DNA of 64,000 nt from G965227875 sp965227875 (GTDB taxonomy: Bacteria; Pseudomonadota; Alphaproteobacteria; Rhizobiales; JAJFHC01): positions 2,046,001 through 2,110,000 of the forward strand of contig OZ245783.1 of NCBI GenBank assembly GCA_965227875.1, in the 5' to 3' direction. The notes under the pieces are model-generated. The model ran no database searches, was not told where the DNA came from, and saw nothing but the letters and a program-made list of their open reading frames with translations. The position numbers and the translations under genes were made by a program. Positions 26,650 to 35,322 of the stretch are shown one piece after another. Within the stretch, counting starts at the first letter, position 1. The number at the start of each line of letters is the position of its first letter.

Positions 26650-27600
26650 ATGACGGACAGGGCTCGAAAGACCGGGGAAAATCAGGGCGAAGCACCGCCG
26701 GCAAGCACCGCGACGTTTACCATGGACGGCGCCGTGCTGGCCGCTCCCGCCCTGCAGCCCGGCCTCTACGTGGTGGCGACGCCGATTGGCAATCTCGCCG
26801 ACATCACCCTGCGCGCCCTGCGGACCCTGGCGGCGGCCGACACGGTGCTGTGCGAAGACACCCGCGTCACGTCCCGGCTCATGGCGCGCTACGGCATGAA
26901 GACGCCGCTGAAGCCCTATCATGACCACAATGCCGCGAAGGTCCGGCCGCGAATCCTCGACGACCTCGAGGCCGGCGCGGCCATCGCGCTCGTCAGCGAC
27001 GCGGGCACCCCGCTGGTTTCCGACCCCGGTTACCGTCTCGTGGCCGACGCGGTCGCGCGCGGCATTCCGGTCACGCCGCTGCCCGGGCCGTCCGCCCTGC
27101 TGGCCGCGCTCGCGGCCGCGGGCCTGCCGACCGACCGCTTCCAGTTCGCCGGCTTTCTGTCCGCCCGGCAGGGACAGCGCCGGCGCGAGCTCGAAGCCCT
27201 CGCCGGCGTCGACGCCACGCTCGTCTTCTACGAATCGCCCCGCCGTCTCGCCGATGCGCTTGCCGACATGAGCGCCCTGCTCGGGGACCGCGCGGCTGTG
27301 GTCGGGCGCGAACTGACCAAGGTGCACGAGGAGTTCGCCCGCGGTTCGCTCGCCGACCTGGCCGCGCGTTATGCCGGCGACGGCGCGCCGCGCGGTGAAA
27401 TCGTCATCGCCGTCGGCCCGCCGGACGCTCCCGAACCGCCCGGTGCGGATGAGCTCGACGCCCTGGTGTTGGATGCCCTGAAAACCGAATCCGTGCGCGG
27501 CGCCGCCGACCTCGTTTCGCGAAACACCGGCCTGCCGCGACGGGAGGTCTATGCCCGCGCCGTTGCATTGAAGGACAGGGGCGCCACGGGACCGGACTGA
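26650..27600 (+). CDS. rsmI: 16S rRNA (cytidine1402-2'-O)-methyltransferase
   Basis: RsmI methylates the ribose of C1402 in the decoding centre of 16S rRNA. The 316-residue protein has the tetrapyrrole-methylase fold: LYVVATPIGNLADITLRAL near residue 40, VLCEDTRVTSRLM, YHDHNAA, ALVSDAGTPLVSDPG and PLPGPSALLAALAAAGLP. An N-terminal extension of about 30 residues precedes the domain; the ATG at 26650 follows GGCGGA. Its stop overlaps the yraN start (TGATG). The gene is divergent from the LppC lipoprotein. Confidence 0.95.
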   Translation: MTDRARKTGENQGEAPPASTATFTMDGAVLAAPALQPGLYVVATPIGNLADITLRALRTLAAADTVLCEDTRVTSRLMARYGMKTPLKPYHDHNAAKVRPRILDDLEAGAAIALVSDAGTPLVSDPGYRLVADAVARGIPVTPLPGPSALLAALAAAGLPTDRFQFAGFLSARQGQRRRELEALAGVDATLVFYESPRRLADALADMSALLGDRAAVVGRELTKVHEEFARGSLADLAARYAGDGAPRGEIVIAVGPPDAPEPPGADELDALVLDALKTESVRGAADLVSRNTGLPRREVYARAVALKDRGATGPD

Positions 27601-28001
27601 TGACGGCACGACCGCGGCCGCGCGGCAGCACCGCGGACCGGCATGACAGGAAGACCAACCGCCGCGGCCTCGCCGGCGAATGGCGGGCCGGCCTCTATCT
27701 CGCCGCGCGCGGTTTCGCCATTCTCGGCCGCCGCGTACGGACCTCGGCCGGCGAGATCGATCTCATCGCCCGGCGCGGGTCGACCGTGGTGTTCCTCGAG
27801 GTCAAGGTGCGCCGGATCCGTGACGAGGCGCTCGCCGCCGTGTCGCCGCGCCAGCAGGCCCGGATCGCGGCCGCCGCCGCGGCCTGGCTCTCCGCCCGCC
27901 CGGACCTTGCCGGCTGCGACATGCGCTTCGACGTCATCGCCATGACGCCGCGCGGATTGCCGCTGCACATACGTCATGCCTTTACGGCGGACGCGTTTTA
28001 G
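27600..28001 (+). CDS. yraN: UPF0102 (YraN) family protein
   Basis: A 133-residue protein of the UPF0102 family, predicted to have a restriction-endonuclease-like fold. The core is GEWRAGLYLAARGFAILGRR followed by GEIDLIARRGSTVVFLEVKV, where E, D and E-x-K form the nuclease-like acidic/lysine set. The biological role is not established. Its start overlaps the rsmI stop by one base and gshB follows 50 bp on, the usual alphaproteobacterial rsmI-yraN-gshB cluster. Confidence 0.92.
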   Translation: MTARPRPRGSTADRHDRKTNRRGLAGEWRAGLYLAARGFAILGRRVRTSAGEIDLIARRGSTVVFLEVKVRRIRDEALAAVSPRQQARIAAAAAAWLSARPDLAGCDMRFDVIAMTPRGLPLHIRHAFTADAF

Positions 28002-28051
28002 CGCACACATTCGGCCACGTTGTAGTTTCTCGGCAAGGAGCCAGGTCCCGC

Positions 28052-28990
28052 ATGACGCTCAGGACGGCCATCCAGATGGACCCGATCGATTCCATCGACA
28101 TCAAGGGCGATTCCTCGTTCGCGCTTGCGCTCGAGGCGCGCCGCCGCGGCCACGAGATCTTCTACTACCTGCCGTCGGCGCTCAGTTTCCGCGACGGCAG
28201 GCTCACCGCCTTCGGGGCGACGCTTGACGTCCGCGACGTCGAGGGCGACCACTTCACCGTGAGCGACCAGCGCACGGAGAACCTGGCCGACCTGGACGTG
28301 GTGCTGCTGCGTCAGGATCCGCCCTTCGACATGGGCTACATCACGACCACCCACCTGCTTGAACGCATCCACCCCGGAACACTCGTTGTCAACAACCCCG
28401 TCGAGGTCCGCAACGCACCGGAAAAGGTCTTCGTCCTCGACTATCCGCAATTCATGCCGCCGACCCTCGTCACCCGCGATGCGTCCGAGATCCGGGCCTT
28501 CCGCAAGGAATTCGACGACATCATCATCAAGCCGCTCTACGGCAATGGCGGGGCAGGCGTCTTCCGCCTCGGCGCCCATGACGAGAATCTGGCCTCCCTG
28601 CTGGAGATCTTCGAGCAGGCGTTCCCCGAACCCTTCATGGTGCAGCAATACGTGCCCGCCGTCCGCCAGGGCGACAAACGCATCATCCTCGTCGACGGCG
28701 AGATCGCCGGCGCCATCAACCGCGTGCCGGCGGCGGGCGAAAGCCGGTCGAACATGCATGTGGGCGGCCGGCCCGAACCCGTCGGCCTGACCGAGCGCGA
28801 CCGCGAGATCTGTGCCGAACTCGGCCCCGAACTGAAGAAGCGGGGGCTCATCTTCGTCGGTATCGACGTCATCGGCGACGTGTTGACCGAAATCAACGTC
28901 ACCTCGCCCACCGGCATCCGCGAGGTCAAGCGGTTCGGCGGCAACGACATCGCCGCCATGATCTGGGACGCCATCGAGGCGAAACGCTGA
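28052..28990 (+). CDS. gshB: Glutathione synthetase
   Basis: GshB joins gamma-glutamylcysteine and glycine to make glutathione using ATP. The 312-residue prokaryotic-type enzyme starts with the substrate-domain segment QMDPIDSIDIKGDSSFALAL, then LLRQDPPFDMGYITTTHLLE, NNPVEVRNAPEK, the ATP-grasp loop IIKPLYGNGGAGVF, MVQQYVPAVRQGDKRI, and the metal-binding TEINVTSPTGIRE near the end. The ATG at 28052 is preceded by AAGGAG. It ends the rsmI-yraN-gshB cluster. Confidence 0.96.
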   Translation: MTLRTAIQMDPIDSIDIKGDSSFALALEARRRGHEIFYYLPSALSFRDGRLTAFGATLDVRDVEGDHFTVSDQRTENLADLDVVLLRQDPPFDMGYITTTHLLERIHPGTLVVNNPVEVRNAPEKVFVLDYPQFMPPTLVTRDASEIRAFRKEFDDIIIKPLYGNGGAGVFRLGAHDENLASLLEIFEQAFPEPFMVQQYVPAVRQGDKRIILVDGEIAGAINRVPAAGESRSNMHVGGRPEPVGLTERDREICAELGPELKKRGLIFVGIDVIGDVLTEINVTSPTGIREVKRFGGNDIAAMIWDAIEAKR

Positions 28991-29027
28991 CCCGGCGTCC
29001 GGGTCGAACGTGAGGGAGAACTGCGCC

Positions 29028-29426
29028 GTGAATGACATCAGGCCCGGACTGAAAGGTGAGGCCCGCATGGTGGTGGGCACCAACGACACCGCCCCGCGCG
29101 TCGGCTCCGGCAAGATCGCCGTACTGGCGACGCCGATGATGATCAATCTCATGGAGGAGGCCGCCCTTGCCGCGGCCGAGCACCTGCTGCCCGAGGGCAA
29201 GCAGTCGCTGGGCACCCGCATGGACATCACCCATGTCGCCGCCACGCCCATCGGCATGGCGGTGGACGCCACCGCGACCCTGGTCGAGGTCGACGGACGC
29301 AAGCTCGTCTTCGCCGTGGAGGCCCGCGACGAGCAGGAACTCATCGGCGAGGGCACCCACGAACGCGTCGTCGTCACTGCCGCCCCCTTCCAGTCCCGCA
29401 TCGACGAAAAAGCCGGCAAGACCTGA
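29028..29426 (+). CDS. FlK-like hotdog thioesterase
   Basis: A 132-residue hotdog-fold thioesterase resembling fluoroacetyl-CoA thioesterase FlK. A Thr/Glu/His set is visible at T35, E43 and H69 (VLATPMMINLMEE; DITHVAATPIG), with the same spacing as the FlK T42/E50/H76 triad. Members hydrolyse varied acyl-CoAs, so fluoroacetate resistance should not be assumed. The start is taken as GTG 29028, which has GGGAG nine bases upstream; an earlier GTG at 29010 lacks such a site. It follows gshB by 37 bp and may share its transcript. Confidence 0.8.
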   Translation: MNDIRPGLKGEARMVVGTNDTAPRVGSGKIAVLATPMMINLMEEAALAAAEHLLPEGKQSLGTRMDITHVAATPIGMAVDATATLVEVDGRKLVFAVEARDEQELIGEGTHERVVVTAAPFQSRIDEKAGKT

Positions 29427-29456
29427 CCGGCAGGACCCGGGAGCCGTCCCCCGCCA

Positions 29457-29760
29457 AATCCGTTTCCCGGAACACCGCCAGGCACCCCCTAACCCGTTTC
29501 CCGGATTGCCGCCAGGCAAGTCCGGGACCGTCCCAGTCTCTGGACTTCCCCGCTCCGTGTTTTCGCACGTCCGGGAAATCGGCACCCAGCCCCGTTTCCC
29601 GGATTGCCGCCAGGCAAGTCCGGGACCGTCCAAGTCTCTGGACTTTCCCTCCGGCAGCCCCGCTCCGTGTTTTCGCACGTCCGGGAAATCGGCACCCAGC
29701 CCCGTTTCCCGGATTGCCGTAAGGCAAGTCCGGGACCGTTCCGGTCGCAGGCTCCCGCTC
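29457..29760. repeat. Tandem repeat of about 100 bp, three full units plus a remnant
   Basis: No gene is seen between the thioesterase and comM. Units start at 29493, 29591 and 29701 (spacing 98 and 110 bp, the longer one having a 12-bp insertion); a decayed partial unit lies at 29457-29491. Each unit contains a hairpin of TCCCGGA-TTGCC / GGCAA-G-TCCGGGA (29499-29527, 29597-29625, 29707-29735) with loops GCCA, GCCA and GTAA. The same hairpin with a different stem occurs at 116-144 and 386-414. Confidence 0.85.
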
Positions 29761-29827
29761 GTCAGCAGGCTTCACCCCGCGACGGGCGCACGGTCGCTGC
29801 CGCGTTCAAGACCATGGGAGAGCGCTC

Positions 29828-31375
29828 ATGGTCGCACATGTCACAACCGTATCCTTTCGCGGCATCGAGGCCGTCCCGGTCGACGTTCAGGTCCAGATGG
29901 CCTCGGGCCTGCCCGCCTTCACCATCGTCGGCCTCCCGGACAAGGCCGTCGGTGAAAGCCGCGAGCGGGTGCGCGCCGCGCTGACCGCCCTCGGCCTCGG
30001 CCTGCCGCCCAAGCGCATCACTGTCAATCTCGCCCCGGCCGACCTGCCCAAAGAGGGCAGTCACTACGACCTGCCGCTGGCGCTCGGTCTCATGGCCGCC
30101 ATGGGCATCATCGAGCCGGCGCGCCTCGAGCGCTATCTCATCCTCGGTGAACTGTCCCTCGACGGTTCGGTGTCACCGGTGACCGGCGTCCTGCCCGCGG
30201 CCATCGCCGCCAACGCGGCCGGCCTCGGCCTGATCTGCCCGCAGGCGCAAGGGCCGGAAGCGGCCTGGGCCGGCGCCGACTTCGAGATCCTGGCCCCCGC
30301 CGATCTCATCCAGGCCGTGAACCATTTCAAGGGCACGCAGTTTCTCGAGCGCCCCGAACCCGGCGAGGTCGCAGACCAGGGCACGGGCCCCGACCTGAGG
30401 GACATCAAGGGCCAGGAAACCGCCAAGCGCGTGCTCGAGATCGCCGCGGCGGGCGGCCACAACCTGTTGATGACCGGGCCGCCGGGCGCGGGAAAGTCCA
30501 TGCTCGCCCAGCGCATGCCGTCGATCCTCCCTCCGCTCGCCCCCGCCGAGATGCTGGAGGTGTCCATGGTGGCCAGCCTCGCCGGCGAACTGGCCGGCGG
30601 CCGCATCAGCCGCGCGCGGCCCTTTCGCAGCCCGCATCATTCCGCAAGCCAGGCAGCACTGGTGGGCGGCGGCGTCAAGGCGAGGCCGGGCGAGATCTCG
30701 CTCGCCCATCTCGGCGTTCTCTTTCTTGACGAGTTGCCGGAATTCGCGCCGCGGGTGCTCGACGCCCTGCGCCAGCCTCTGGAGACGGGCGAGACGGCGA
30801 TCGCGCGGGCCAACCATCACGTCACCTACCCCTCGCGTGTCCAGCTCGTCGCCGCGATGAACCCGTGCCGCTGCGGACATTTCGGGACGCCGGGCCACAC
30901 CTGCCGGAGAGGGCCGCGATGCGCCACCGACTATCAGGCCCGGCTCTCCGGGCCCCTGCTCGACCGCATCGACCTGCGCATCGAGGTGGCCGCCGCCAGC
31001 GTCGCCGACCTCGTCCTGCCGCCGCCGGCGGAGGGCAGCCGCGACGTGGCCGCCCGCGTCGCCCGCGCCCGCGCGACCGCGGCGGAACGCTATGCCCGGC
31101 TCGGTCACGGAGGTATCCGCACCAATGCCCAGGCCGACGGCGCATTGCTCGAGGAAGTCGGCCGCCCGGATGCGGACGGCACCGGCCTCCTGCGCGAGGC
31201 CGCGGACGCCATGGCGCTGTCCGCCCGGGGGTTCCACCGCATCCTGCGCGTCGCCCGCACCCTTGCCGATCTCGACGGTGCCGAAACCGTCTCGCGCATC
31301 CACGTCGCCGAGGCCCTGGCCTATCGCGGCCGGTCTCCCGCCGGCCTCGTCGCCGAGACCCGAGGTGTCTCCTAG
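29828..31375 (+). CDS. comM: YifB/ComM family Mg-chelatase-like AAA+ ATPase
   Basis: ComM is a hexameric helicase that aids branch migration during natural transformation in some bacteria; YifB homologs are also found in non-competent species. The 515-residue protein has the N-terminal LonC-like domain (GLPAFTIVGLPDKAVGESRE), Walker A GPPGAGKS, Walker B GVLFLDELPEF, and the zinc-type cysteine cluster NPCRCGHFG...TCRRGPRC before the C-terminal Mg-chelatase domain. The ATG at 29828 follows GGGAG by seven bases. Competence itself is not shown by anything in the window. Confidence 0.93.
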   Translation: MVAHVTTVSFRGIEAVPVDVQVQMASGLPAFTIVGLPDKAVGESRERVRAALTALGLGLPPKRITVNLAPADLPKEGSHYDLPLALGLMAAMGIIEPARLERYLILGELSLDGSVSPVTGVLPAAIAANAAGLGLICPQAQGPEAAWAGADFEILAPADLIQAVNHFKGTQFLERPEPGEVADQGTGPDLRDIKGQETAKRVLEIAAAGGHNLLMTGPPGAGKSMLAQRMPSILPPLAPAEMLEVSMVASLAGELAGGRISRARPFRSPHHSASQAALVGGGVKARPGEISLAHLGVLFLDELPEFAPRVLDALRQPLETGETAIARANHHVTYPSRVQLVAAMNPCRCGHFGTPGHTCRRGPRCATDYQARLSGPLLDRIDLRIEVAAASVADLVLPPPAEGSRDVAARVARARATAAERYARLGHGGIRTNAQADGALLEEVGRPDADGTGLLREAADAMALSARGFHRILRVARTLADLDGAETVSRIHVAEALAYRGRSPAGLVAETRGVS

Positions 31376-31414
31376 ACGGCTGCCGCCGCCGCGATGACCC
31401 TTGGCAGGGCGCGG

Positions 31415-32296
31415 TCAGTCCTCGAGGGCCTTCGTCATCCAGTCTTTGAGCGCGTCGACTTCCGCCGCGCAGTCGCTTAGCGGCGGGTGCACCAGATGGT
31501 AGGCGTATCCGGGCAGTTCGGGCCCGAATGGTTGCACGATGTAGCCGGCGGAAAGTTCATCGCCGATGAGAACGGGGCTGAGCAGGGCGACGCCCTGGCC
31601 GGCGACCGCTGCCTGAATCAGGTGGCTGTCGTCCAGGAAGACCGGACCGGCCGTGGTATCCAGGCCCTCGAGCCCGGCTGTTTCGCACCACCGTGCCCAG
31701 CTCGGCGTCATCGCATCGACATTGCGCCACTCGCTGTGTAGCAGCGTCTGGTGCCTCAGGTCCTCGGGCCGTTGCACGTCGAGGCCGGGGCTGCAGACGG
31801 GCGCAAAGCGTTCTTCGAAAAGCAGCACCGACGTGAGCCCGGGGAAAGGGCCGGGCCCGTAACGCACGGCGACATCGGCGCGGCCCGGCCCGAGTTCCGC
31901 GACCTCGTCGGAAGCATGGAGTCGCAGAGCGATGTCCGGATGGGCCTCGGCAAAGCGGGACAGCCTCGGCACGAGCCACTTTGCCGTAAAGGCCGTTGTC
32001 GCCGACAGAGTGAGGCTGCGCCGGCGTTTGCTCCCGGCAACGCGATCGACCGCTTCGCGCATCGCGGTGAATGCGCCATTGATCGGCTGGAAAAGCGCGG
32101 TGCCGGCGGACGTCAGGGTGACCCGGCGCGGACGCCGCTCGAAGAGGCGAACGCCCAGAATGTCCTCGAGCAGGCGAATCTGGTGGCTGATCGCGGTCGG
32201 TGTGACCGCCAGTTCTTCGGCGGCTCTCTTGAAGCTCAGGTGGCGCGCGGCGGCCTCGAAGGCGCGCAGGGCCGACAGTGGCGGCAAAGGTGTCAT
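31415..32296 (-). CDS. LysR-family transcriptional regulator (GcvA-like)
   Basis: A 293-residue LysR regulator of the GcvA-like branch. The N-terminal winged HTH is clear (LRAFEAAARHLSFKRAAEEL, then AVTPTAISHQIRLLEDILGV); the C-terminal half is the effector-binding domain (ADVAVRYGPGPFPGL). The ATG at 32296 was chosen because the HTH begins at residue 6; 25 upstream codons are left out. It is divergent from the azoreductase-deaminase-RidA genes, and a 7-bp inverted repeat lies between them, so these are its likely targets. Confidence 0.9.
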   Translation of the reverse strand: MTPLPPLSALRAFEAAARHLSFKRAAEELAVTPTAISHQIRLLEDILGVRLFERRPRRVTLTSAGTALFQPINGAFTAMREAVDRVAGSKRRRSLTLSATTAFTAKWLVPRLSRFAEAHPDIALRLHASDEVAELGPGRADVAVRYGPGPFPGLTSVLLFEERFAPVCSPGLDVQRPEDLRHQTLLHSEWRNVDAMTPSWARWCETAGLEGLDTTAGPVFLDDSHLIQAAVAGQGVALLSPVLIGDELSAGYIVQPFGPELPGYAYHLVHPPLSDCAAEVDALKDWMTKALED

Positions 32297-32344
32297 GGCT
32301 GAGTGCAGCTCACCTATCGGATGAGGGATTCGATTTTGAACGAT

Positions 32345-32385
32345 CCCGTTAAGCCTATTATCTAAGCACAATCGCCGCTAACGGG
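32345..32385. promoter_or_regulatory. Inverted repeat in the LysR-azoR intergenic region
   Basis: CCCGTTA at 32345-32351 is mirrored by TAACGGG at 32379-32385, 27 bp apart, in the 157-bp gap between the divergent genes. It could be a LysR-type recognition and activation site. The spacing is wider than a classic T-N11-A box, so this is tentative. Confidence 0.4.
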
Positions 32386-32453
32386 AAGAGCCGGTCCCGG
32401 CGACAGACAAGTTCAGATCAGCTTACGTCAACGCACCCGCAGGAGTCACGATC

Positions 32454-33143
32454 GTGAAAACCCTTCTCCACATCGATGCCAGCGCCAGACCCGGGAGTTC
32501 CTCGGATACCCGTTTCGGGTCGCACAGCCGCCGCCTTACCGCGCGTTTTGTCCGGCGCTGGAAGAGCCTCCAACCACGCGGAAAGGTGGTCTACCGTGAC
32601 GTCGGGCAATCGCCGCCTCAACCCGTGACAGGCCGTTGGATTCATGCCGCTTTCACCAGACCCGAGGAGCGCGAGCCCTGGATGACTGCGGTTCTCGCCG
32701 AAAGCGATCGACTGGTCGACGAGCTTCTTGCAGCCGACGTCATCGTCGCCGGCGTGCCCATGTACAATTTCGGCATGCCTGCGCCGTTCAAGGCCTACAT
32801 CGACAACATCGTGCGCGTCGGACGGACCTTCGGCTTCGACCGGACCCGCGAGGGCGAGCCCTACTGGCCCCTGGTCACCGATGGCAAGACCCTGGTCATT
32901 CTCTCCTCGCGGGGCGACTACGGCTATGATCCGGGCGAACGGCTCGAACACATGAACCACGTGGAAGGTGGGGTTTCGGTCCCCTTCGGTTACATCGGGA
33001 TCACCGACGTGAGCAGCATCGCCATCGAGTACGACGAGTTCGCCGACGCGCGCTTGCAGGCGTCGATAAGCGCGGCGGAAGAAAGGGTCGATGCCCTGGT
33101 GTCGAACCTGGTGCAGGGATCTGACCACGACAAGGTCGCTTGA
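32454..33143 (+). CDS. FMN-dependent NADH-azoreductase family protein
   Basis: A 229-residue flavodoxin-fold quinone/azo reductase. Visible are the FMN phosphate loop LLHIDASARPGSSSDTR (residues 4-20), the flavin-contacting GVPMYNFGMPAPFKAYIDNI near residue 102, and ILSSRGDYGY near residue 150. The family performs two-electron reductions of quinones or azo compounds with NAD(P)H. The start is GTG at 32454 with AGGAG eight bases upstream. It leads a plus-strand run with a deaminase 45 bp downstream and is divergent from LysR, its probable regulator. Confidence 0.88.
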   Translation: MKTLLHIDASARPGSSSDTRFGSHSRRLTARFVRRWKSLQPRGKVVYRDVGQSPPQPVTGRWIHAAFTRPEEREPWMTAVLAESDRLVDELLAADVIVAGVPMYNFGMPAPFKAYIDNIVRVGRTFGFDRTREGEPYWPLVTDGKTLVILSSRGDYGYDPGERLEHMNHVEGGVSVPFGYIGITDVSSIAIEYDEFADARLQASISAAEERVDALVSNLVQGSDHDKVA

Positions 33144-33188
33144 GTGCGGCCTGGATCCCGAATCGGACCGATGGAAGGTTGAAATCCC

Positions 33189-33668
33189 ATGAGCACTGCA
33201 ATCGAAAACGGGATGCTTGACCGATTGGTCGCCGAGGCCGTCGCGCTGTCGACGCGACAGGCAGAGGCGGGCGGGATTCCTTTTGCCGCCCTGGTCGTCG
33301 GCCGCGAGGGCGAGATCCTGGGCACGGGCGTCAACCGGGTAAGCGAATGCCTCGACCCGATCGCCCATGCAGAAGTGATCGCCATCCGCGACGCTTGCCG
33401 AAATCACCAGAGCGTCAACCTTGCGGACACCGTCCTGGTCGCCTCGAGCGAACCTTGTGCACTCTGCTACCTGACGGCGTCTTATGCCGGCATCCGCGAT
33501 GTGGTCTATGCGGTCGACCGCGACGACGCCGCGCGATGGGGCTTCGACTACCGTGCGGGCTATCGCCTGCTGAGCCGGGATCCGGTGGCATGGAGACAAC
33601 AACGACGACATCACCATCACGCGAATTCGCGCAGGCCCTTCGACGTCTGGCGCCAGAACCGAAGCTAG
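33189..33668 (+). CDS. Nucleoside/nucleobase deaminase (CDA fold)
   Basis: A 159-residue zinc-dependent deaminase of the cytidine/guanine deaminase superfamily. Zinc ligands and the catalytic glutamate are H60, E62 (IAHAEVIAIRD) and C90, C93 (SSEPCALCYL). PF/AALVV and GTGVNRV match the guanine/tRNA-adenosine deaminase branch, but the substrate cannot be fixed. The C-terminus is unusually basic with a run of four histidines. The ATG at 33189 follows GGAAGG by nine bases. It lies between an azoreductase and a double RidA protein, whose family clears reactive imines and enamines. Confidence 0.82.
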   Translation: MSTAIENGMLDRLVAEAVALSTRQAEAGGIPFAALVVGREGEILGTGVNRVSECLDPIAHAEVIAIRDACRNHQSVNLADTVLVASSEPCALCYLTASYAGIRDVVYAVDRDDAARWGFDYRAGYRLLSRDPVAWRQQRRHHHHANSRRPFDVWRQNRS

Positions 33669-33788
33669 CGGACGTGGCCGCAGCCCGTGGTTTCCGCTGG
33701 ACGGGTGCCGCCGCCGGTGCGAACGTGGGCCGCCTTGCCGGTCGGCGGAAGTGGCCCGGCCGCCAGATTCAACCGGTCGGGAGCCGTC

Positions 33789-34853
33789 ATGGGAAAGCGC
33801 ACCTTCGTTCCGTTCGATGTCTTCGCCATGGCGGTCGACGTGCCGGTCTCGACACTGGTGCGCGACGCCGGCCTTGGCTGGACCTGCGGCCAGTGTCCCC
33901 TTGACCGGGAGGCCCGGGTCGTCGCGCCGGACGATCTCGCGGCCCAGAGCCGCTTCGTCTGCGACATGATCGAAACGGTCGCCGGGCGTGGCGGTTTCGC
34001 TGCACGCGACGTGGCCGCCCTTCATGTCTATTACGCCGAAACGGCGCCGGGCGAGGGCGAGGCGGCGCTTGAGATATTCGCCGGTCGCTTTCCCCACGGC
34101 CCTGTCGTCGTCCCGATTCCCGTGCCGCACTTCTATTACGAAGGCATGCTGATCGAGGTCGATGTCTTCCTCGCCGAAGACATGGATCCGCCCGTGTCCA
34201 TGGCACACGGGCCCATCGGCCTGCGGATCGCTTCCGCTGAATACTGCATACACGTGGGCGTCGAAGGGCCGGTCTCGCATCTGGAGGGTATTCCGCGTGC
34301 CCTCGAAGCGAACGGTTTCACGGCCGCCGCCCTGCTCGCCGATCACTGGTTCCTGCCGCAGGAGACCGCCGCGGGCTGTGTGACGGGCCTGCGCGACAGC
34401 CCTTATGCGACCTCGCCCGATGCGGCCGTCGTCATCGGCCCCGGAGGGCCGGACCGGATCGCCGCCTCGCTCGTGTTCGCCGCGGCCGGCGGGGCATCGC
34501 GGCTGAAGAGCATCGCCACCGAGGAAGACCTGCGCGTCCGCCTGCGCCGCCACGGGCAGGCCTGCTGGATAAGCGGTGTCGCACCGGATGCGGCGAACGA
34601 TCTCGTCGGCCAGACGCGCGCCATCATGGACGCCATCGCGCGCGCCCTCGACGGGGAGGGCTTGTCCTTCGGCGACGTGGTCAAGCTGACCGCGCACTAT
34701 GTCGGCGGCGCCACGCCCGAAGAGCTGCACGGCAACATGAAGGTCCGGCATGGTTACCACGCGAGCCCCGGTCCCGCGTCCACCGGCCTTCCCGTCACCG
34801 CGCTTGCCTGCCCCGACGCGCGCATCGCCATCGACGTCCACGCCCGCGGCTAG
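33789..34853 (+). CDS. Protein with two RidA/YjgF-like domains
   Basis: A 354-residue protein made of two RidA (YjgF/UK114) domains, roughly residues 1-160 (TLVRDAGLGWTCGQCPLD, VAALHVYYAE) and 225-354 (GQACWISGVAPDAANDLVGQ, GDVVKLTAHYVGG, ACPDARIAIDVHARG). RidA proteins hydrolyse enamine/imine intermediates or bind small metabolites; double-domain forms are less studied and no catalytic arginine was confirmed in either half. The ATG at 33789 follows GGGAG. Its TAG stop is created by the first bases of a 265-bp inverted-repeat element, so the original end may have been different. Confidence 0.75.
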   Translation: MGKRTFVPFDVFAMAVDVPVSTLVRDAGLGWTCGQCPLDREARVVAPDDLAAQSRFVCDMIETVAGRGGFAARDVAALHVYYAETAPGEGEAALEIFAGRFPHGPVVVPIPVPHFYYEGMLIEVDVFLAEDMDPPVSMAHGPIGLRIASAEYCIHVGVEGPVSHLEGIPRALEANGFTAAALLADHWFLPQETAAGCVTGLRDSPYATSPDAAVVIGPGGPDRIAASLVFAAAGGASRLKSIATEEDLRVRLRRHGQACWISGVAPDAANDLVGQTRAIMDAIARALDGEGLSFGDVVKLTAHYVGGATPEELHGNMKVRHGYHASPGPASTGLPVTALACPDARIAIDVHARG

Positions 34854-35116
34854 AGTGTATCTTGCTCACATGGGATCGTTTGATGGTTCCAAATCCGTTC
34901 GTTCGGCAAGGCGCGGTGCGCAGCGCGATGCGGGACATCTCGCAAGCGCCGCAACGTGGCCGACGGGCGGATTTGGCCCACCAGAGGCCGTGTTTTTGCG
35001 CCCGCCGGACTGCGTTGTGCTCCCCTTGTGGTCAACCAGACCACGGCGGGTCGCACGCCTTGCCGGCACACGCAAAAACGCGGTCAAAGCGTTTCCATGT
35101 GAGCAAGATACACTCT
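34852..35116. mobile_element. MITE-like element with 22-bp perfect terminal inverted repeats
   Basis: The 22-bp ends at 34852-34873 and 35095-35116 are perfect reverse complements (outer bases AGAGTGTATCTTG, inner CTCACATGG) and the similarity continues imperfectly a further dozen bases inward. The 265-bp interior has no coding capacity and holds nested palindromes, including CGGCAAGGCG/CGCCTTGCCG, GTTTTTGCG/CGCAAAAAC and a GTGGTC-AACCA-GACCAC hairpin. It abuts the RidA-like gene and its outermost bases give that gene's TAG stop. No clear target-site duplication and no transposase were seen, so a non-autonomous element is inferred. Confidence 0.75.
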
Positions 35117-35322
35117 GGGCCCCGTCGGTCGCGACAGGACACGGCCTGTCCCGGGGTTTTCCGGCGATCTCGCCTTCTCCCTGATCCGGCAGTGTTTTTC
35201 CGCCGCGCGCCGGAAATTGAAAAACTTATGGTAAACAAAGCGTTATGCGTGGACGGTAAGCTTTTTTAAGCAAGTTCGATCTAAAGTGTCGCCAAATCAG
35301 AAGACGTCTTACGGGGTCAGGC
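35117..35322. other. Intergenic region before the hybrid kinase, with a possible terminator
   Basis: No gene is seen. GACAGG (35133-35138) pairs with CCTGTC (35145-35150) followed by CCGGGGTTTT, a weak intrinsic-terminator candidate for the plus-strand azoR-deaminase-RidA transcript. From about 35210 the sequence becomes AT-rich and probably holds the promoter of the hybrid kinase. Confidence 0.4.

Noticed and set aside
29028..29426. Naming the hotdog protein a fluoroacetyl-CoA thioesterase.
   Set aside because: The catalytic set matches but the features giving fluoro-specificity cannot be judged; kept as FlK-like.
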